A stretch of DNA of 64,000 bases from Asparagopsis taxiformis (taxonomy: Eukaryota > Rhodophyta > Florideophyceae > Bonnemaisoniales > Bonnemaisoniaceae): contig JALQPE010002386.1 in the NCBI GenBank assembly GCA_030407315.1, positions 1 to 64,000 on the forward strand. The letters are read 5' to 3'. Below the pieces are notes generated by a model that did no database searches, was not told the origin of the DNA, and saw nothing but the letters and a program-made list of their open reading frames with translations. Made by a program: the position numbers and the translations under genes. Shown one piece after another: positions 1 to 10,600 of this stretch. Each line of letters starts with the position of its first letter. The stretch's first letter is position 1.

Positions 1-295
1 GCGTGCGACAGTAGTTCCAGGTCATTCAGCGGTAGAATGTCGATTGCGCAGAGCGTGGCGAAATTCGTCGGACGTCGCGGCTTACCGTTTCTGTGCGGTG
101 CCACGTTGTCGGCCGAACCGGTTCGAGAAGACTGGGCGACTCGGGCGGGCGAAGTTGTCGGTAATGGTGACGTGCTGGCACGTTTTGCCACTTACACGTT
201 GGAGAACGCCGCGTGGGCCTAGTCGTCTCCTCCAAAAACCATGCAAGTGTCATCCTTGGCTCGCGTGCCGTTCTTGGCTCGGCGGTGTTTGCGCG

Positions 296-1085
296 TCAAG
301 TTGCGTGGCGGGAGGTGGCGCATCCTCTTGTCCGCCAATCGCGAACTCGCAACTCGAGCGGCTGGGTGCGTCGGAACGCGGTTTTGTGACGCTTGTCGCT
401 TTCGGAGTGAGATTCTTCAGCGGGGGGCCCCGGCGGTTGCGCGATGTAACGCGGCCGGTCTCGGTGTCGCGTTCGGCGGCGTTCGGAGCGGTTCGCTTTC
501 GGTCCTTGCGAAAGCGCGACAAAAGGCGCGGGTAGTGAACCGACGGGTTCCCAGGTATCATCGCGCAGCGAATATCCTTTCCAATGCACTCGGAAAACGG
601 ACCCCCCGGCGTCGTCAATGCCTTCAGCTATGAGTCTGTCAATCATAAATTCGCGCGTTCCGTATCCCGACTCTGGGTTAACTTTGCGCGTGTCGTCGAA
701 GTCGCGTTCGTTGCGTCGCGTCGTGCCGTTGGCGTCTTCCGCTTCGGTAGTATCTTCCTCGTTGCCTAGCGAGGTCGGCGCGGGCGCTGCGGTACGCGGT
801 GCGAGACGGATGCGGTCGGAACTAACGAGTTCGGGCACGCCGTCTATAACGATTTCGTAGGTATTGCCGCGACAGCTTATCACGGGAAAGGGGCCGGAGA
901 CAGGGTAGTCCAGCTTCGACGCGCGCGCTTCCTCGTCTCGCTGTGCCTGAATCGTCGCTCCTGCGCGGGTGTCTAAGTATACTTGGTCACCAGCCTTAAC
1001 GTTCTTGTTCACCGCGCGTACGCCGCGATCGAAGTCGCGTTTGTAACGCGCTTGCGCTTTCTTCAACGCGTTTGCTGCGCGCGCG
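296..1085 (-). pseudogene. Gypsy pol C-terminus with chromodomain
   Basis: The open frame encodes the tail of the polyprotein. After a basic linker (AQARYKRDFDRGVRAVN, the usual region after the integrase core) comes a small barrel-like stretch. A chromodomain follows at about residues 130-180, with the aromatic and acidic pattern VHWKGYSLRDDTWEP. Chromodomains of this type bind methylated histone tails and steer integration into heterochromatin in chromoviruses; that role is family knowledge, not shown here. The frame starts inside pol because a MITE at 1086-1325 separates it from the integrase core. Removing that insertion makes the two frames continuous. A long hydrophilic tail follows the chromodomain. 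Confidence 0.85.
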
Positions 1086-1325
1086 TACCCAGTAAGCCTT
1101 AAAGATGTACCAAAGATGGCCGAATGATGAACCTATGACATGCATGGTGTTCCTCTGATGTACGGATAAGGAACATTTGCTCTTCAGCTGATGGCCGCAT
1201 AGCGATACACCAATGATGGACGGGAGATGTCCATACGCTCATCTCCCGGACATCAGCGAAGTATCCCTTGCGTACAGTAGAGATATCACGTACATCATTG
1301 GTTCATCTAAAGCATATCAGGGGTA
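1086..1325. mobile_element. 236-bp MITE with TA target duplication inserted in pol
   Basis: The insert 1088-1323 is flanked by TA on both sides (1086-1087 and 1324-1325). It begins CCC and ends GGGG. Its ends form an imperfect inverted repeat of about 32 bp, with a shared core resembling AGATGWACCAAWGATG. It has no coding capacity. Removing the insert and one TA leaves integrase and chromodomain in one reading frame, which fixes the insertion point exactly. TA duplication and short inverted ends fit a Tc1/mariner-type MITE; the family was not identified. Confidence 0.82.
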
Positions 1326-2585
1326 CATATTCCTTTTCTTATAGGGGTAGGCGTCCGATAACCGCGCTAGGAATTCCATACGAAGGAACGGCGTGCTGCG
1401 AATCGTGTCCACTTGTTCCGTTCCTAGTGATATGGGGTAGCGCGTGAGCGTAAGTTCGAACGGCGACGTATTCGTCGAGCGGTGTATCGCGCGGTTATAC
1501 GCGTACGCAAGCGCGTCTAAATGCTCGTCCCAATCCCTGCGCTCTTCATCTACATAATGGCGCAGCGTCGCGACGATGGTGCGGTTCATGCGCTCGACTT
1601 GTCCGTTCGATTGCGGGTGGTACGTCGTTGTGAATATGTTCCGCGTACCCATCAGCGCCCAAGTCTCCTGAAACAGCTTCGAGCGGAATTGCGGCCCGGT
1701 GTCCGAGAGTAGCGTGCGCGGCGGTCCGTAAACGAAAACCCAGTCTCGACAAAACGCTTTCGCAACGGCGAGCGCCGATACGCGTCCGAGCGCGATGAGT
1801 CGGCAAAGCTTGCTGTAGCAGTCGGCGATTACGAGTACGAAGCGGCTTTGGCGCGGAGTCTCGGGCAGCGGTCCCAAAATATCGATAGAGATGTCTTCCA
1901 GCGGGCGCGTTGCGGGAAATAGCTTCAGGGCGTTCGTGTGGCGATATTGCGTAACGCGGTTACGTGCGCACGCATCGCACTGTCTCACCGTAGTGTAGAC
2001 GTCTACGCTCATCATCGGCCAATAGTACGCGCGTCGGATTGCGTCATACATGCGTCGCGCGCCCGGGTGTCCTGCAGTTACCGCGTAATGGTTAGCTCGC
2101 AAAATGCGCCCCTTAATCGCTTCGGGAACGACTATCTGCGTGGCGTCGTCGAGCGGCGCGGTCCTCATAAGTATCCCATCGGGGGACAGGTGAAAGCGCG
2201 ACTGCGGCGCGGTTTCGACATCGCGTTTCGCGTTTTGGCAGAATTCGTCCGTCGCTTGCTCGCGAATCCACTCGTCAGTGGACACGGGCGGTTCGATGCA
2301 CGACCGAGTTGCCAGTAGGCAGTCCAAACTCGGGTAGTATTCTGCGTAGTCACATATTAGCGCGGCATCGGTTCGAGCGTAAGCGTCCGCGTGCGGTTCG
2401 ACGATGTTCGCGGCGTCGAAGCAGGGTGTAGTATACGTGGCAATTCCGAAATTGCAAATATTTACGTTTTCCGCGGAATTCGAATTTCGGCGGACACGAC
2501 CGGCGACAGCAATGCACGAACATTGCTGGCGCATGCGCGCGCGCAACCGGCACACGTGTGCAACGAACGTACTGGCAACGGCCAA
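1326..2585 (-). pseudogene. Gypsy integrase
   Basis: This open frame holds an HHCC zinc-binding domain (H and H in the RANHYAVTAGHPGARRMY region, then CDAC), followed by the DDE catalytic core. The core shows ISIDILGPLPE for the first D, LLSDTGPQFRS for the second D and a glutamate in YHPQSNGQVERMNRTI. It would insert the cDNA copy of the element into the host chromosome. The N-terminal 60 or so residues of the open frame do not look like integrase and are probably read-in from the disrupted linker after RNase H. The frame ends at the MITE at 1325. Integrase follows RNase H as in all Ty3/gypsy elements. Confidence 0.88.
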
Positions 2586-3076
2586 CGGACCAACGGGTCC
2601 CTACGTGTGACCCACAAGGTCCTTTCCCATTCGGGGACGTTACGAGTAGTGTTTACACTGTAAAGCGATGCCATCGTGGCTACATAGGTATTGGCATCGT
2701 GCCGGGAGGGAAAGGGGACAATTCATCGAACGAGCAACGGCTCTAGTCTACGACTGATTTCTACGTTTACGTTTACGTTTTGCCTAACGAGGCTTCGTCT
2801 CCGTCGAGCTGCGTACTCCCTACCCATCGCCGCACGTAAGGCTGATTTCGTGTAGTGCCTCCGGGCTTGGTTGAGAGCGCCTCCGGTGACGTGCCACCTC
2901 GTTTATTGAACGTAATTTTCGCGTGGATTGTTGCGTCGTGACGATCGTGTCTACTCGCTAACATATCTCTACCTTTCTACCTACCAATACAGTCAAACAC
3001 CAGCGGGTGGACTGCTCGTTTCGTTTCGTAAGGACAGCGTGTCCACTGGCTCGTACCAGCTACTACGTCTAACGAA
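2586..3076. other. Disrupted RNase H-integrase linker, no gene seen
   Basis: About 490 bp between the RNase H stop and the integrase frame. No continuous open frame on the element strand joins the two. A short run of CGTTTA repeats lies at 2763-2780. It may contain a decayed insertion, but no duplicated target or inverted ends were found. Confidence 0.5.
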
Positions 3077-4489
3077 CTATCGTTCCACACAGGGTATCTC
3101 GTCCGGTATTTCCGTCTCGTCGCTGCTTCGCGTGGCCATTCGCGAGAGCGCGTCGGCGATAAAATGGCGTTTACCCTTTTTATATTCGACGTCGAACTCG
3201 AACTCGGCGAGTTGCAGCCGCCAGCGCGTGAGTCGTCCTTCCGCAGAGGTCATGTTTAGAATCCAGCGCAGCGAATTGTGGTCCGTGCGAACCGTGAACT
3301 TCCGTCCTTCTAGGTACGCGCGTAGTAGCAACACTGCCCATACCACCGCGAGGCATTCGCGTTCCGTCGTCGAATAATTTCGCTCCGCGTCGTTAAGCGT
3401 GCGCGACCAGTATCCGACTGGATGTAATATGTCGTCGTCTGAGTCTAGCTGTAGTAACGCGCATCCGACTTGGCCTTGCGACGCGTCGGTGTCGAGCACA
3501 TACGGGTGCCCTTCGCGCGGTAGACGAAGGATAGGTGGGGATAGCATCGCTTGTCGCAATGATTCGAACGCGCGCGTTTGCTCCGGCGTCGGCGCGGGTA
3601 GGCTATCTCCTTGGTCCTTCTTCAGCAGCTGCGTAAGCGGCGCTGCTACGAACGCGAATTTTTCAACGAATCGGCGGTATACGTTGCAAGTTCCCAGAAA
3701 GCTGCGTAGTTGCGTTTTCGTTGCCGGGTACGTCGCATCGCGCAGCGCGTCGCACTTCGTCGTCGGCACGGATAGCTTCCCAGGCGAAATAGTATGTCCC
3801 AGATAGTCCACCGAGCGCTTGAAGAACTCGGTCTTCGCGAATTTAAGAGAAACGCCAGCGCGTCCGAGGATTCCCAGTATCTCGTCGACGTGATGCACGT
3901 GCGCATTTACGTCGGCGGAGAATATAATTACGTCATCCAGGTAGACCAGGCAATGCTGCCATTTCACGTTTGCGAGCAAAATATCGAGCGCGCGCTGAAA
4001 CGTGGCGGGCGCGTTCGATAGTCCAAAGGGCATACGGCGGAAGCGGTACGTACCAACATGCGACGTAAACGTAGTCTTATCGCGGTCGGCGTGCGCTTCT
4101 GGGATCTGCCAGTACCCCGAATTGCAGTCCAGCGTAGTGAAAACCGTTGCGTCGCCGAGCGAGTCGACGCAATCGTCCATGCGCGGAATCGGATACGCGT
4201 CCTTAACGGTGGCGGCGTTTAAGCGGCGGTAGTCGATGCAGAAGCGGGAAGTCCCGTCCTTCTTGGGTACGACTACGACCGGGCTCGCCCATTCCGACGT
4301 AGCGGGTTCGATCACTCCAGCGCGGAGCATTTTCTCCACTTGCGTACGGATAATTTCGCGCGACGCGTGTCCGGCGCGATACGGCGGTTGGTTCACGGGG
4401 GTCGCCCCCGGAACCAGTTCGATGCGGTGTTCCGTGGCGTGGATGGCTCCAAGCGTGCCATTCCACATTCGTTCGTGCTTTCGTAACAT
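3077..4489 (-). CDS. Gypsy reverse transcriptase and RNase H
   Basis: The frame contains a reverse transcriptase with the expected blocks in order: WASPVVVVPKKDG, SRFCIDYRRLN, TTLDCNSGYWQIP, FRRMPFGLSNAPATFQR and the catalytic YLDD in LVYLDDVIIFS. RNase H follows, with VLDTDASQGQVG, an ERECLAVVWAV block and RTDHNSLRW. It would copy element RNA into DNA and remove the RNA strand inside the cytoplasmic particle. The frame ends with a stop soon after RNase H (FIADALSRM and a short tail), whereas an intact pol would run on into integrase, so a disruption follows it. It overlaps the end of the protease frame upstream, in a different register. Confidence 0.92.
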   Translation of the reverse strand: MLRKHERMWNGTLGAIHATEHRIELVPGATPVNQPPYRAGHASREIIRTQVEKMLRAGVIEPATSEWASPVVVVPKKDGTSRFCIDYRRLNAATVKDAYPIPRMDDCVDSLGDATVFTTLDCNSGYWQIPEAHADRDKTTFTSHVGTYRFRRMPFGLSNAPATFQRALDILLANVKWQHCLVYLDDVIIFSADVNAHVHHVDEILGILGRAGVSLKFAKTEFFKRSVDYLGHTISPGKLSVPTTKCDALRDATYPATKTQLRSFLGTCNVYRRFVEKFAFVAAPLTQLLKKDQGDSLPAPTPEQTRAFESLRQAMLSPPILRLPREGHPYVLDTDASQGQVGCALLQLDSDDDILHPVGYWSRTLNDAERNYSTTERECLAVVWAVLLLRAYLEGRKFTVRTDHNSLRWILNMTSAEGRLTRWRLQLAEFEFDVEYKKGKRHFIADALSRMATRSSDETEIPDEIPCVER

Positions 4490-4599
4490 CTCGATAATTT
4501 CCGCGTGTAGGTCGTCGTCTACTCGCTCGTCGCGCAGCGTCGTGCGTAAGAGATCTTCCCAATGCGGCGGCGCGTTCGCAATCCCGTCGGTTTCGCGCA

Positions 4600-4680
4600 G
4601 GTCCGGCGGCGTTCGTCGCGTGGCGTCGCGTCGCGCGTGGCGTCGCGTGCGTCGTCGTCGCGTCGTCGCGGAGTCGGCGC
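4600..4680. repeat. CGTCGCG/GCGTG simple repeat in pol
   Basis: About 80 bp of near-repeats of GTGGCGTCGCGTCGC and GCGTCGTCGTCGC. It lies where the protease and RT frames fall out of register, so expansion or slippage here probably caused the frameshift. Confidence 0.6.
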
Positions 4681-5426
4681 CTCTTGCGCCCTTGTAGGCA
4701 ACCTACGGGGTTGGGCACTGCGGCGTCCACCTTCATGCCTTTGGGCAAGAACTGTAGGCGGGTGCCGGCGTTGTGCACACGCACGCTGAAGGGCACGTTC
4801 CTTTTAACCTGCGTTTCACCGTTGGCTAGACGCAGCAACTTCTGTCCGTAGAGGTTGGTCGCGGGTACCGTAATGTAGCGTCCGTCAACGCCCGTGGTGA
4901 CTTTGATAGCTCGCGTCGCGTGCGGCGGAATCGACGTGCGGCGCGCAACGCGGATAGGCGCGAAAGTTGTTGGTCGGGTAGTCTTGGGGGTCGGTGCGCG
5001 GCGCGGTTTCGTCGGCGTGCGCGGGAGCATCGGAACGTGGTCTCCATAGCGGGTTCGCAACGCGCGCTTCGGCCCAGTATAGATCATCCGAACCACACGG
5101 TCGATGAAGTCTGCTCCCAAAATGCAAGGGACGGATAAGCGCGGCATCACCAGGAAAGTTTGAAGGTGCGCGCGGGCACCTAGAAGAACGCTAAGTCGCA
5201 GCGACGCGTTAGGCGCGAGACGTCGTCCGTTCGCGTCGATAATCGCGCAGCGCAGCGTCGGCGGCGTAGCGTGGCGTTTCCAGTCGGCGCCTAGTACGTT
5301 CTCGCGAATGAGGCTCGGGCCCGCGCCGGTATCAAGCACAGCGGTCACCGCGGTGGCCGTACGTAGATTATATCCGACGCGTACCTCGAGTTTGTAGTTC
5401 GCGGTAGGGGCCTGGAACAGGACCAC
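4646..5426 (-). CDS. Gypsy aspartic protease region of pol
   Basis: A retropepsin-like aspartic protease with the active-site motif VLDTGAGPSLIREN (D-T-G) near residue 32 and the flap-side motif CILGADFI further on. It would cleave the Gag-Pol precursor. The downstream part (VPFSVRVHNAGTRLQFLPKGM) aligns with the same region of gypsy copy 2 (24259-24327), which shows that this linker is a genuine part of pol. After about 4646 the frame continues open by chance through the GC-rich simple repeat and is no longer pol-like. RT continues in another register. Confidence 0.85.
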
Positions 5427-5518
5427 TGTTTCGGGTGGTAACGGAGGTGGTCTTTCGCGCGGCGGTTACGTCATCGCGCGTCGCGTGTCCGTTGAGTGGA
5501 GAGGAGTCGGCCCACCCG

Positions 5519-7263
5519 CTACGACTCCTCGTAGGCGTTTCCCGGGTCTTCTGCGAAGCGAACCGAGTCGGGCGTGAGCTGCTCGCCGTCATGCGCGTCG
5601 TCTTCGCGCGTGCGTTCGCTTTCGCGCTCGCGTGCGTCATCGTCCGCGGAAACTTCGAAAACCTGAACGTTGCGCTGCAAGTTCAGTTCTTCGGGCGTTA
5701 GGCGCGCGTGGCTATGCATCTCGCGAATCGCGGCCTGTTATTCGGACGAGAGCAGCGGGCAATTCACCATGGGGTGCCCGAACTTTCGGCATATCAGACA
5801 GCGGAACGCTGCCGTGCGAGACGTGTCGGCCGGTGCCGTCTGTCTCACGATAGGCGGTGGGTAAGTTGCGCGCGGTATGTGCGCCGTGTACGGTCCCGCG
5901 CGTTCGCGTTCTCGGTCGTCGTTATGCGCAAAGCGGCGCGAGCGGTCCGCGGGCGAGGCTTCGCGAGAGCGTGGCGTGCGATAATTCGACGAAGGGGTGC
6001 CAAGCGAGATTGGACTTCGCATGGGGCTCGGGGTCGAGAACTTCCGTTCGCGCGGAGCGTGCGGCGTCGCGACGGAGGTTGAGACGTTTGGCGATGAGAA
6101 GCCTGATGGCGGGGTGTGCCCCACGGTCAGTGCTTGCAGCGTCGGTGTCTCGTCCTCTTCCACGGAGAGCGCAGGAGTTCGCCGTAATAGCGGTCGCGCG
6201 CTCGTCGTCGGCGTCATCGCTCGGTGCGTGTCCCCGTGGCTTTGCGCCATAGAGACCAGCTCTCGAAAGGTGTATCGGCGCGGGTCGCGAGACAGCGCGT
6301 CCCGCACGAGGTGTTGCGCATAGGGTCGTAGACCATCGACGAAAATAGAAACAAGCGTTCGCTAGCTAAACGCATCGCCGCAGCGCAGCGCGCGGCGTCG
6401 TAGTCTCGTAGCGAATTGCGTTTCGGTTTCCTTCGGGTCTTGCGTTTGTTGCGCCACGTCACGATACGCTTGCGCGACGTCGCCTTCGCGCGCATAGGTT
6501 AGCAGGAGCCACTGAACGGCTTCCGCGTAGCACGTAATCGAGTCGACGCCCGCGCGAGCTCCTCGGAACGTTCGTCCCACGTACGTTTGGAACGTGTCCC
6601 CGCCTCGTCGGCCAAGAAATACTTGAGAATCGGCGACGCTGCGCCTTCGGATACGCCGGTGTCGTCGCATGCGCTCTTGAAATACTTCAGGAACGATAGC
6701 ACTGCGATTCCGTCAGCGCCCGTGAAATTCTCTCCTTGCATCGAATGGCGCACCATTTTCGCGGTGTTAGCCAATTCGCTCGCAATTGTTCGGTTAAACG
6801 CGCGGTCCGTATTACGCAAGCGATACGTGCGATACGAAAGCGCGCGTGTGAACAGCTCGTTCAACGGCTGGATCTCTACCAGCCCGGGATGCGCGGGTCC
6901 ATTGTCGCTATCTGAATGCGGGTGGTCGTCGAATGACAGGTCCTGGCGCGCCAGTTCCAGCCATCCTTCGGGGTCCGCGTCGCGCGCGTAGTTCGTAGGG
7001 GTCGCGCGCGCTGCGGTTCGCGTTCGGTTTTCGCGCGCAGCGACATTCGCGCGGTCAATATTGTGCTCCTCGCGGGAGTCCATCGTAGTGACGATTAGGT
7101 TGTGGACTTGCGCCCTCATCTGAGCCGTCAATCCACGCGACTGGCCCTTGATAGCGCGGTCCACCGCAGCTCGTACTTCAGCTTGGAGCATGCATTGGAA
7201 CGTAGGGTCGTCCACTACTTGTCGAACCAAGCTCGGAAGCGTTGCGGACGGCGTAGCGTGCAC
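5519..7263 (-). pseudogene. Gypsy gag with CCHC zinc knuckle, broken
   Basis: The N-terminal part (from ATG at 7263) and the central part share clear motifs with gag of copy 2, such as PGLVEIQPLNE and ALSYRTYRLRN, and a capsid-like helical region. The C-terminal part has a zinc knuckle CLICRKFGHPMVNC (CX2CX4HX4C), which binds element RNA. The gene is split among three registers (6499-7263, 6362-6670, 5738-6307). A TAA directly after LLSSE (about 5738-5740) interrupts an otherwise in-frame tail that continues to 5519. Gag would form the particle shell. The stop and shifts make this copy a pseudogene unless they are sequence errors. Confidence 0.85.
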
Positions 7264-8044
7264 GTCGGAAACGCGGAACTCGGCCTCGCGCTTCGTTGCG
7301 GCGCCATCGTCGGACGTTTGCGCGTCGTCGTCGATGCTCGCGAGCGCTTGCGTCGGTAACGGCGGCCACGGGGAAGCGGTAGGGTCAGGGATATGTGAAG
7401 CGAACAGCGCGTCGACTGCGTGCGTTTGCGACGCGACTGGCGCGGTTCGGTCGGCGCGTTCGATCGCTCGGGCGTGGATGGATCCATCGGCGCGGTTGCG
7501 TTCGATCGTCGCCTAGGGAAAAGGGAAAAAGGGATGATGGGGAAGGAGAAAGGGGAATTCGGCGCGCGTCAAAATCTCGCGTCGGCGCGTCGAAAAATTG
7601 GCAAGTAAAAAGGGAAGCGCTTCCCGAAAATTGTCTGCGTATCGGGCGCGCGTAGTAAGGGTGAGGGGGACGAGTTCGCTCGCAGGAGGGCTTCTTCCTC
7701 GCTCGGAACGCGCGAAGACGGGTCTCGATCGTCCGCGAACCCAATATTTTCGGCACCGCCGAACCCGCGTTAGGGTTGCGAACTAGCGCGCGCACGTGCT
7801 GCGTCTTCGATCGCGTCGTTCCGCGCTGCGAACCGTCGTAGTAGAGATAGGGTAGTTATACAAACCAGAGAGGCTATAGCACCGCTTCCGGGATAGCGAT
7901 ACGCGCGCACGCGTCAATCTCCCTCGCTGTCGCGCACGACGAACGGATAAAGGGGAAATTAGAGTAAGCAATACGTTTTGGCGTCCCGTTTTTCCCCAAG
8001 CGGAGTTTCTGTGCTTCGCTGAGTTCGCACGTCGGTTCGCGCAA
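7264..8044 (-). other. Untranslated leader of gypsy copy 1
   Basis: The stretch between the primer-binding site and the gag start. It is GC- and CpG-rich and contains several short open frames on both strands, none of which resembles a protein. No gene is called here. Confidence 0.6.
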
Positions 8045-8062
8045 TTCTAGGTCGAGAGACCA
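8045..8062 (-). promoter_or_regulatory. Primer-binding site of gypsy copy 1
   Basis: On the minus strand this reads TGGTCTCTCGACCTAGAA, two bases after the LTR end. It starts with TGG, complementary to a tRNA 3' CCA. The complement has the expected C61 and acceptor-stem spacing of a tRNA 3' end. The same 18 bases occur at 20848-20865 in copy 2. Confidence 0.75.
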
Positions 8063-8064
8063 GT

Positions 8065-8167
8065 TGTAGGACCAGCCGGGGTGGCGATCGCTAAGGGAGT
8101 TCTAGAATTGTAACCGTGTCAGGGCGAGGTGAACCGTAACGCCCTGGTTGAACTTGCGTTTCGCGCG
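8065..8167 (-). repeat. LTR remnant of gypsy copy 1
   Basis: In the plus reading it begins TGTAGGACC, which on the element strand gives an LTR ending GGTCCTACA, two bases from the primer-binding site. Only about 103 bp remain before the CACTA-type terminus at 8168. Beyond the terminal bases it does not resemble the LTR of copy 2, so the two belong to different families. Confidence 0.65.
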
Positions 8168-8660
8168 CACTACGGTGTTGAGAATGAAAAAAGACAGTAA
8201 ATTTACTGTCTGAGACAGTAAAAATTACTGTCTGGCCAAGACAGTGCGCGGAGACAGTAAAATTTACTGTCTGGAAATTTCAGAATACTGCTGCAGCAGT
8301 AAACTGGCACGAAATCTGGACAGTACCAAAAACAGTAAAATTTACTGTCCAGAACAGTAAATTTTACTGTCCGGAAGTGTTGCCGCCAGACAGTATGTGC
8401 AGACAGTACATTTTACTGTCTGAGACAATACATTGTACTGTATTACTGCACTGTCTGGGGAAATCTGTAGACAGTAGTGTAGATAGCAAATTGTATTGTC
8501 TGCGGGTAGTACCGTGCATTGTTTGACAACACTGTCTGGTGGAGTGGACTTAGAGGAAATATGGAGCATAGTGTTGGTGTGAAGGTAAATATTGGAATGG
8601 TGTGTGGTATACGACTATAGTAATTGTGATGGTGCTTTACAGATAGTTGGGTGCGGGGAA
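8168..8660 (-). repeat. Right-type terminus of CACTA-like element (inverted): palindromic ACAGTAAA/TTTACTGT array
   Basis: After the 13-bp terminus the sequence is a string of short palindromes built on AGACAGTAAATTTACTGTCT and variants. It includes a CTGCTGCAGCAG core near 8291. The block matches the reverse complement of 44560-45037 nearly base for base up to about 8660. CACTA elements usually carry subterminal repeats bound by their transposase, so that role is likely here. Confidence 0.85.
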
Positions 8661-9074
8661 GCTAGATGCTGAATAGGAAGTTGTAGAAAGGAAGATTGGG
8701 AGAACAGAACATATCTGGTTTGTCTCACCGTAAGGAGAGAATGTTACAGAGTAGCTATAATATGATGAGTTTAGCATTTCAAATTATACCTATCTATCTT
8801 TGCATTGAAAGTGTCTAGTAGGAGACGTCAGTCTGGTAGCGAGGTGTGGTATGCACAGGACGTGGGTGGTGGCAAAGGAAAGAATACGCACCATCCACCA
8901 CTAAATTATGAAAAATAACCGTTACGGAGCACTGAGAAGCATTATTATTATGTAGAGTAGACCAGGATGGATGCATCCACTGAAATGATATTTGCTACAA
9001 CACTGCTGTACTAAGCGTGACATCCTTCCTTCAAAGCAATTATCCTTTTAGCAAACTCCAATTGCAAGGTCAAG
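8661..9074. other. Noncoding interval, no gene seen
   Basis: AT-richer sequence between the terminal repeat array and the first gene of the element. No open frame or repeat of note was found. It presumably holds the promoter of the gene at 9075. Confidence 0.4.
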
Positions 9075-10600
9075 ATGAATCCCGAAACCTCCGTAAGCAT
9101 CGCCGCATTTTCCGAAATAACGCGTGAGGGCTTTTCGAACATCACTGCAGAGTTGAAAGCCCTGAGTGATAAAATGGATGCCGTCGAGAAGAGCACCATT
9201 CAATTACGCGAGACTCTCGGAAATGTCGCCAAGACTGTCTCCATGCTAAACACCGATATGCAGGAGGTCAAGAGCATCGTCGATGGGCTTCTGAGCCAGG
9301 GACAAGGACACCGAAGAAGATCGCCTCCGAGAAGGACAGGGAACGTCTCCGCATTGCGCAGGATGCGGAGAAATCGTTCACGTTCGAAATGGTGTGTGCT
9401 GTGCTGTGTGCTGTTGTTCCAACGTACACGAAGGCAATGGTGGATAAGAGGGATAGGCATTTCAACGGATGCCAGCTAATCAATACGCTGATGTTCGCCA
9501 GGCAGAGCAATGAGCGAAAGGATGTGTTCAATAGGACGCTTGCCGGCCGGAACCACATTGAATTGCGCTGCCAAGTTGTGACCTCTTTAATCAAGAATAC
9601 GTGTCAAAACAATTCTTTCAGAGAGGGAGGAGACCGTTCCAGCTCCAATGGAACGTCGGAAGGTATCGAACGGTGGAGGGCGCGGGGGTATGTGACTACC
9701 GGGACCATTGAGGAGACAATTCGCGGAACGGACTCTGCTCGCATGGATGGAATGCATGGGACGTCCGAGGGAAGTGATGGGGCCGGTCGAAAGCAGAAGC
9801 GAAGAAAGGTTGGTGACAATGGGCCGTTGCACAGAAAGGAGGTAGGCATCACTGTGACGAAATCGGCACTGACGGCAGTGACCGGGTTTATGAACAAGTC
9901 CAGAGATCATGTGCGAAACCGGTTCATCCGAGATCTTGGATTCGTTCTATACAGTGGGTTTCAAGGTTCAGTCCGAATGGAGCATCATTTGCACGACGGT
10001 GGGCTGGACATTGAGTCAGTTCCAAGTCTGTACTCGGCGCAGAGGAAAATGAATGCAGCGGAGCGTGCAGCAATGGATGACAAGAATATGAAGATTCTTC
10101 GCGACTTCATTGCGTTGCGAAAAGAAATGCTATTCAAAGTCGAGTACGAAGTTCAAATAATTGGAGAACCGGACAAGAGGTTTTTGACTAGGAGGATCAA
10201 TTTAGTAGAGGTTGCACTGAACTTTGCAGTCGCCTACACGCAATGTTCTGATAAGAACATGTTCCTGCGACGTTCAGAATACTCCTTGCAATTCATCTAC
10301 ATACTTGCATACGGGTTCCGAACGATTTTGAAATTTCAAAGTGGAACAGAGGTGGAAGGAGCGCAAATCCGGGAAATCAATGAAGCAGTGAAACTGCTTC
10401 TTCCCGGGGAGCGGGTGAGTAGTCGGTTCATGAATGAGGAGGTTTTGACTATATCGCGTGATAGATATGAAGAACTGAATGTAGACGATGGAGGGGAATC
10501 AGTGCTGGAGGAGAGCTTCAGGTCTATGGAAGAGGACGGAGGAGATGCAGAATATGTGAAGGTATTCGTCGATGATGAAATCGAGAATGAAGGGGAGTAG
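9075..10600 (+). CDS. Transposon gene of unknown function, N-terminal coiled coil, one frameshift
   Basis: I do not recognise the family. From ATG 9075 the first about 75 residues are strongly helical with heptad spacing (ITAELKALSDKMDAVEKS and following), which suggests a coiled coil. Near 9290-9310 the sensible frame moves by one base to the frame that stops at 10600. The new frame continues helical (ASEKDRERLRIAQDAEKSF). A basic patch KQKRRK near the middle could be a nuclear signal, and the last 40 residues are very acidic. Spliced or corrected, the product would be about 508 residues. AATAAA occurs about 45 bp past the stop. It lies next to the right terminus and is divergent from its neighbours, so a DNA-binding or accessory transposition role is possible but unproven. 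Confidence 0.6.

Larger units (their letters stand above)
1..8167 (-). mobile_element. Ty3/gypsy chromovirus-type LTR retrotransposon, copy 1 (left end outside window)
   Basis: Read on the minus strand the order is LTR remnant (8065-8167), primer-binding site (8045-8062), leader, gag with a CCHC knuckle, aspartic protease, reverse transcriptase and RNase H, integrase, and a C-terminal chromodomain. RT and RNase H before integrase is the Ty3/gypsy order, and a terminal chromodomain is the hallmark of chromoviruses. The 3' LTR would lie left of base 1. Gag and pol carry several frameshifts and at least one in-frame stop, and a MITE splits the integrase region, so this copy is not functional as it stands. 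The sequence is very rich in CpG and CGCG compared with the rest of the window. The LTR is cut at 8168 by the end of a CACTA-like transposon. Confidence 0.93.
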
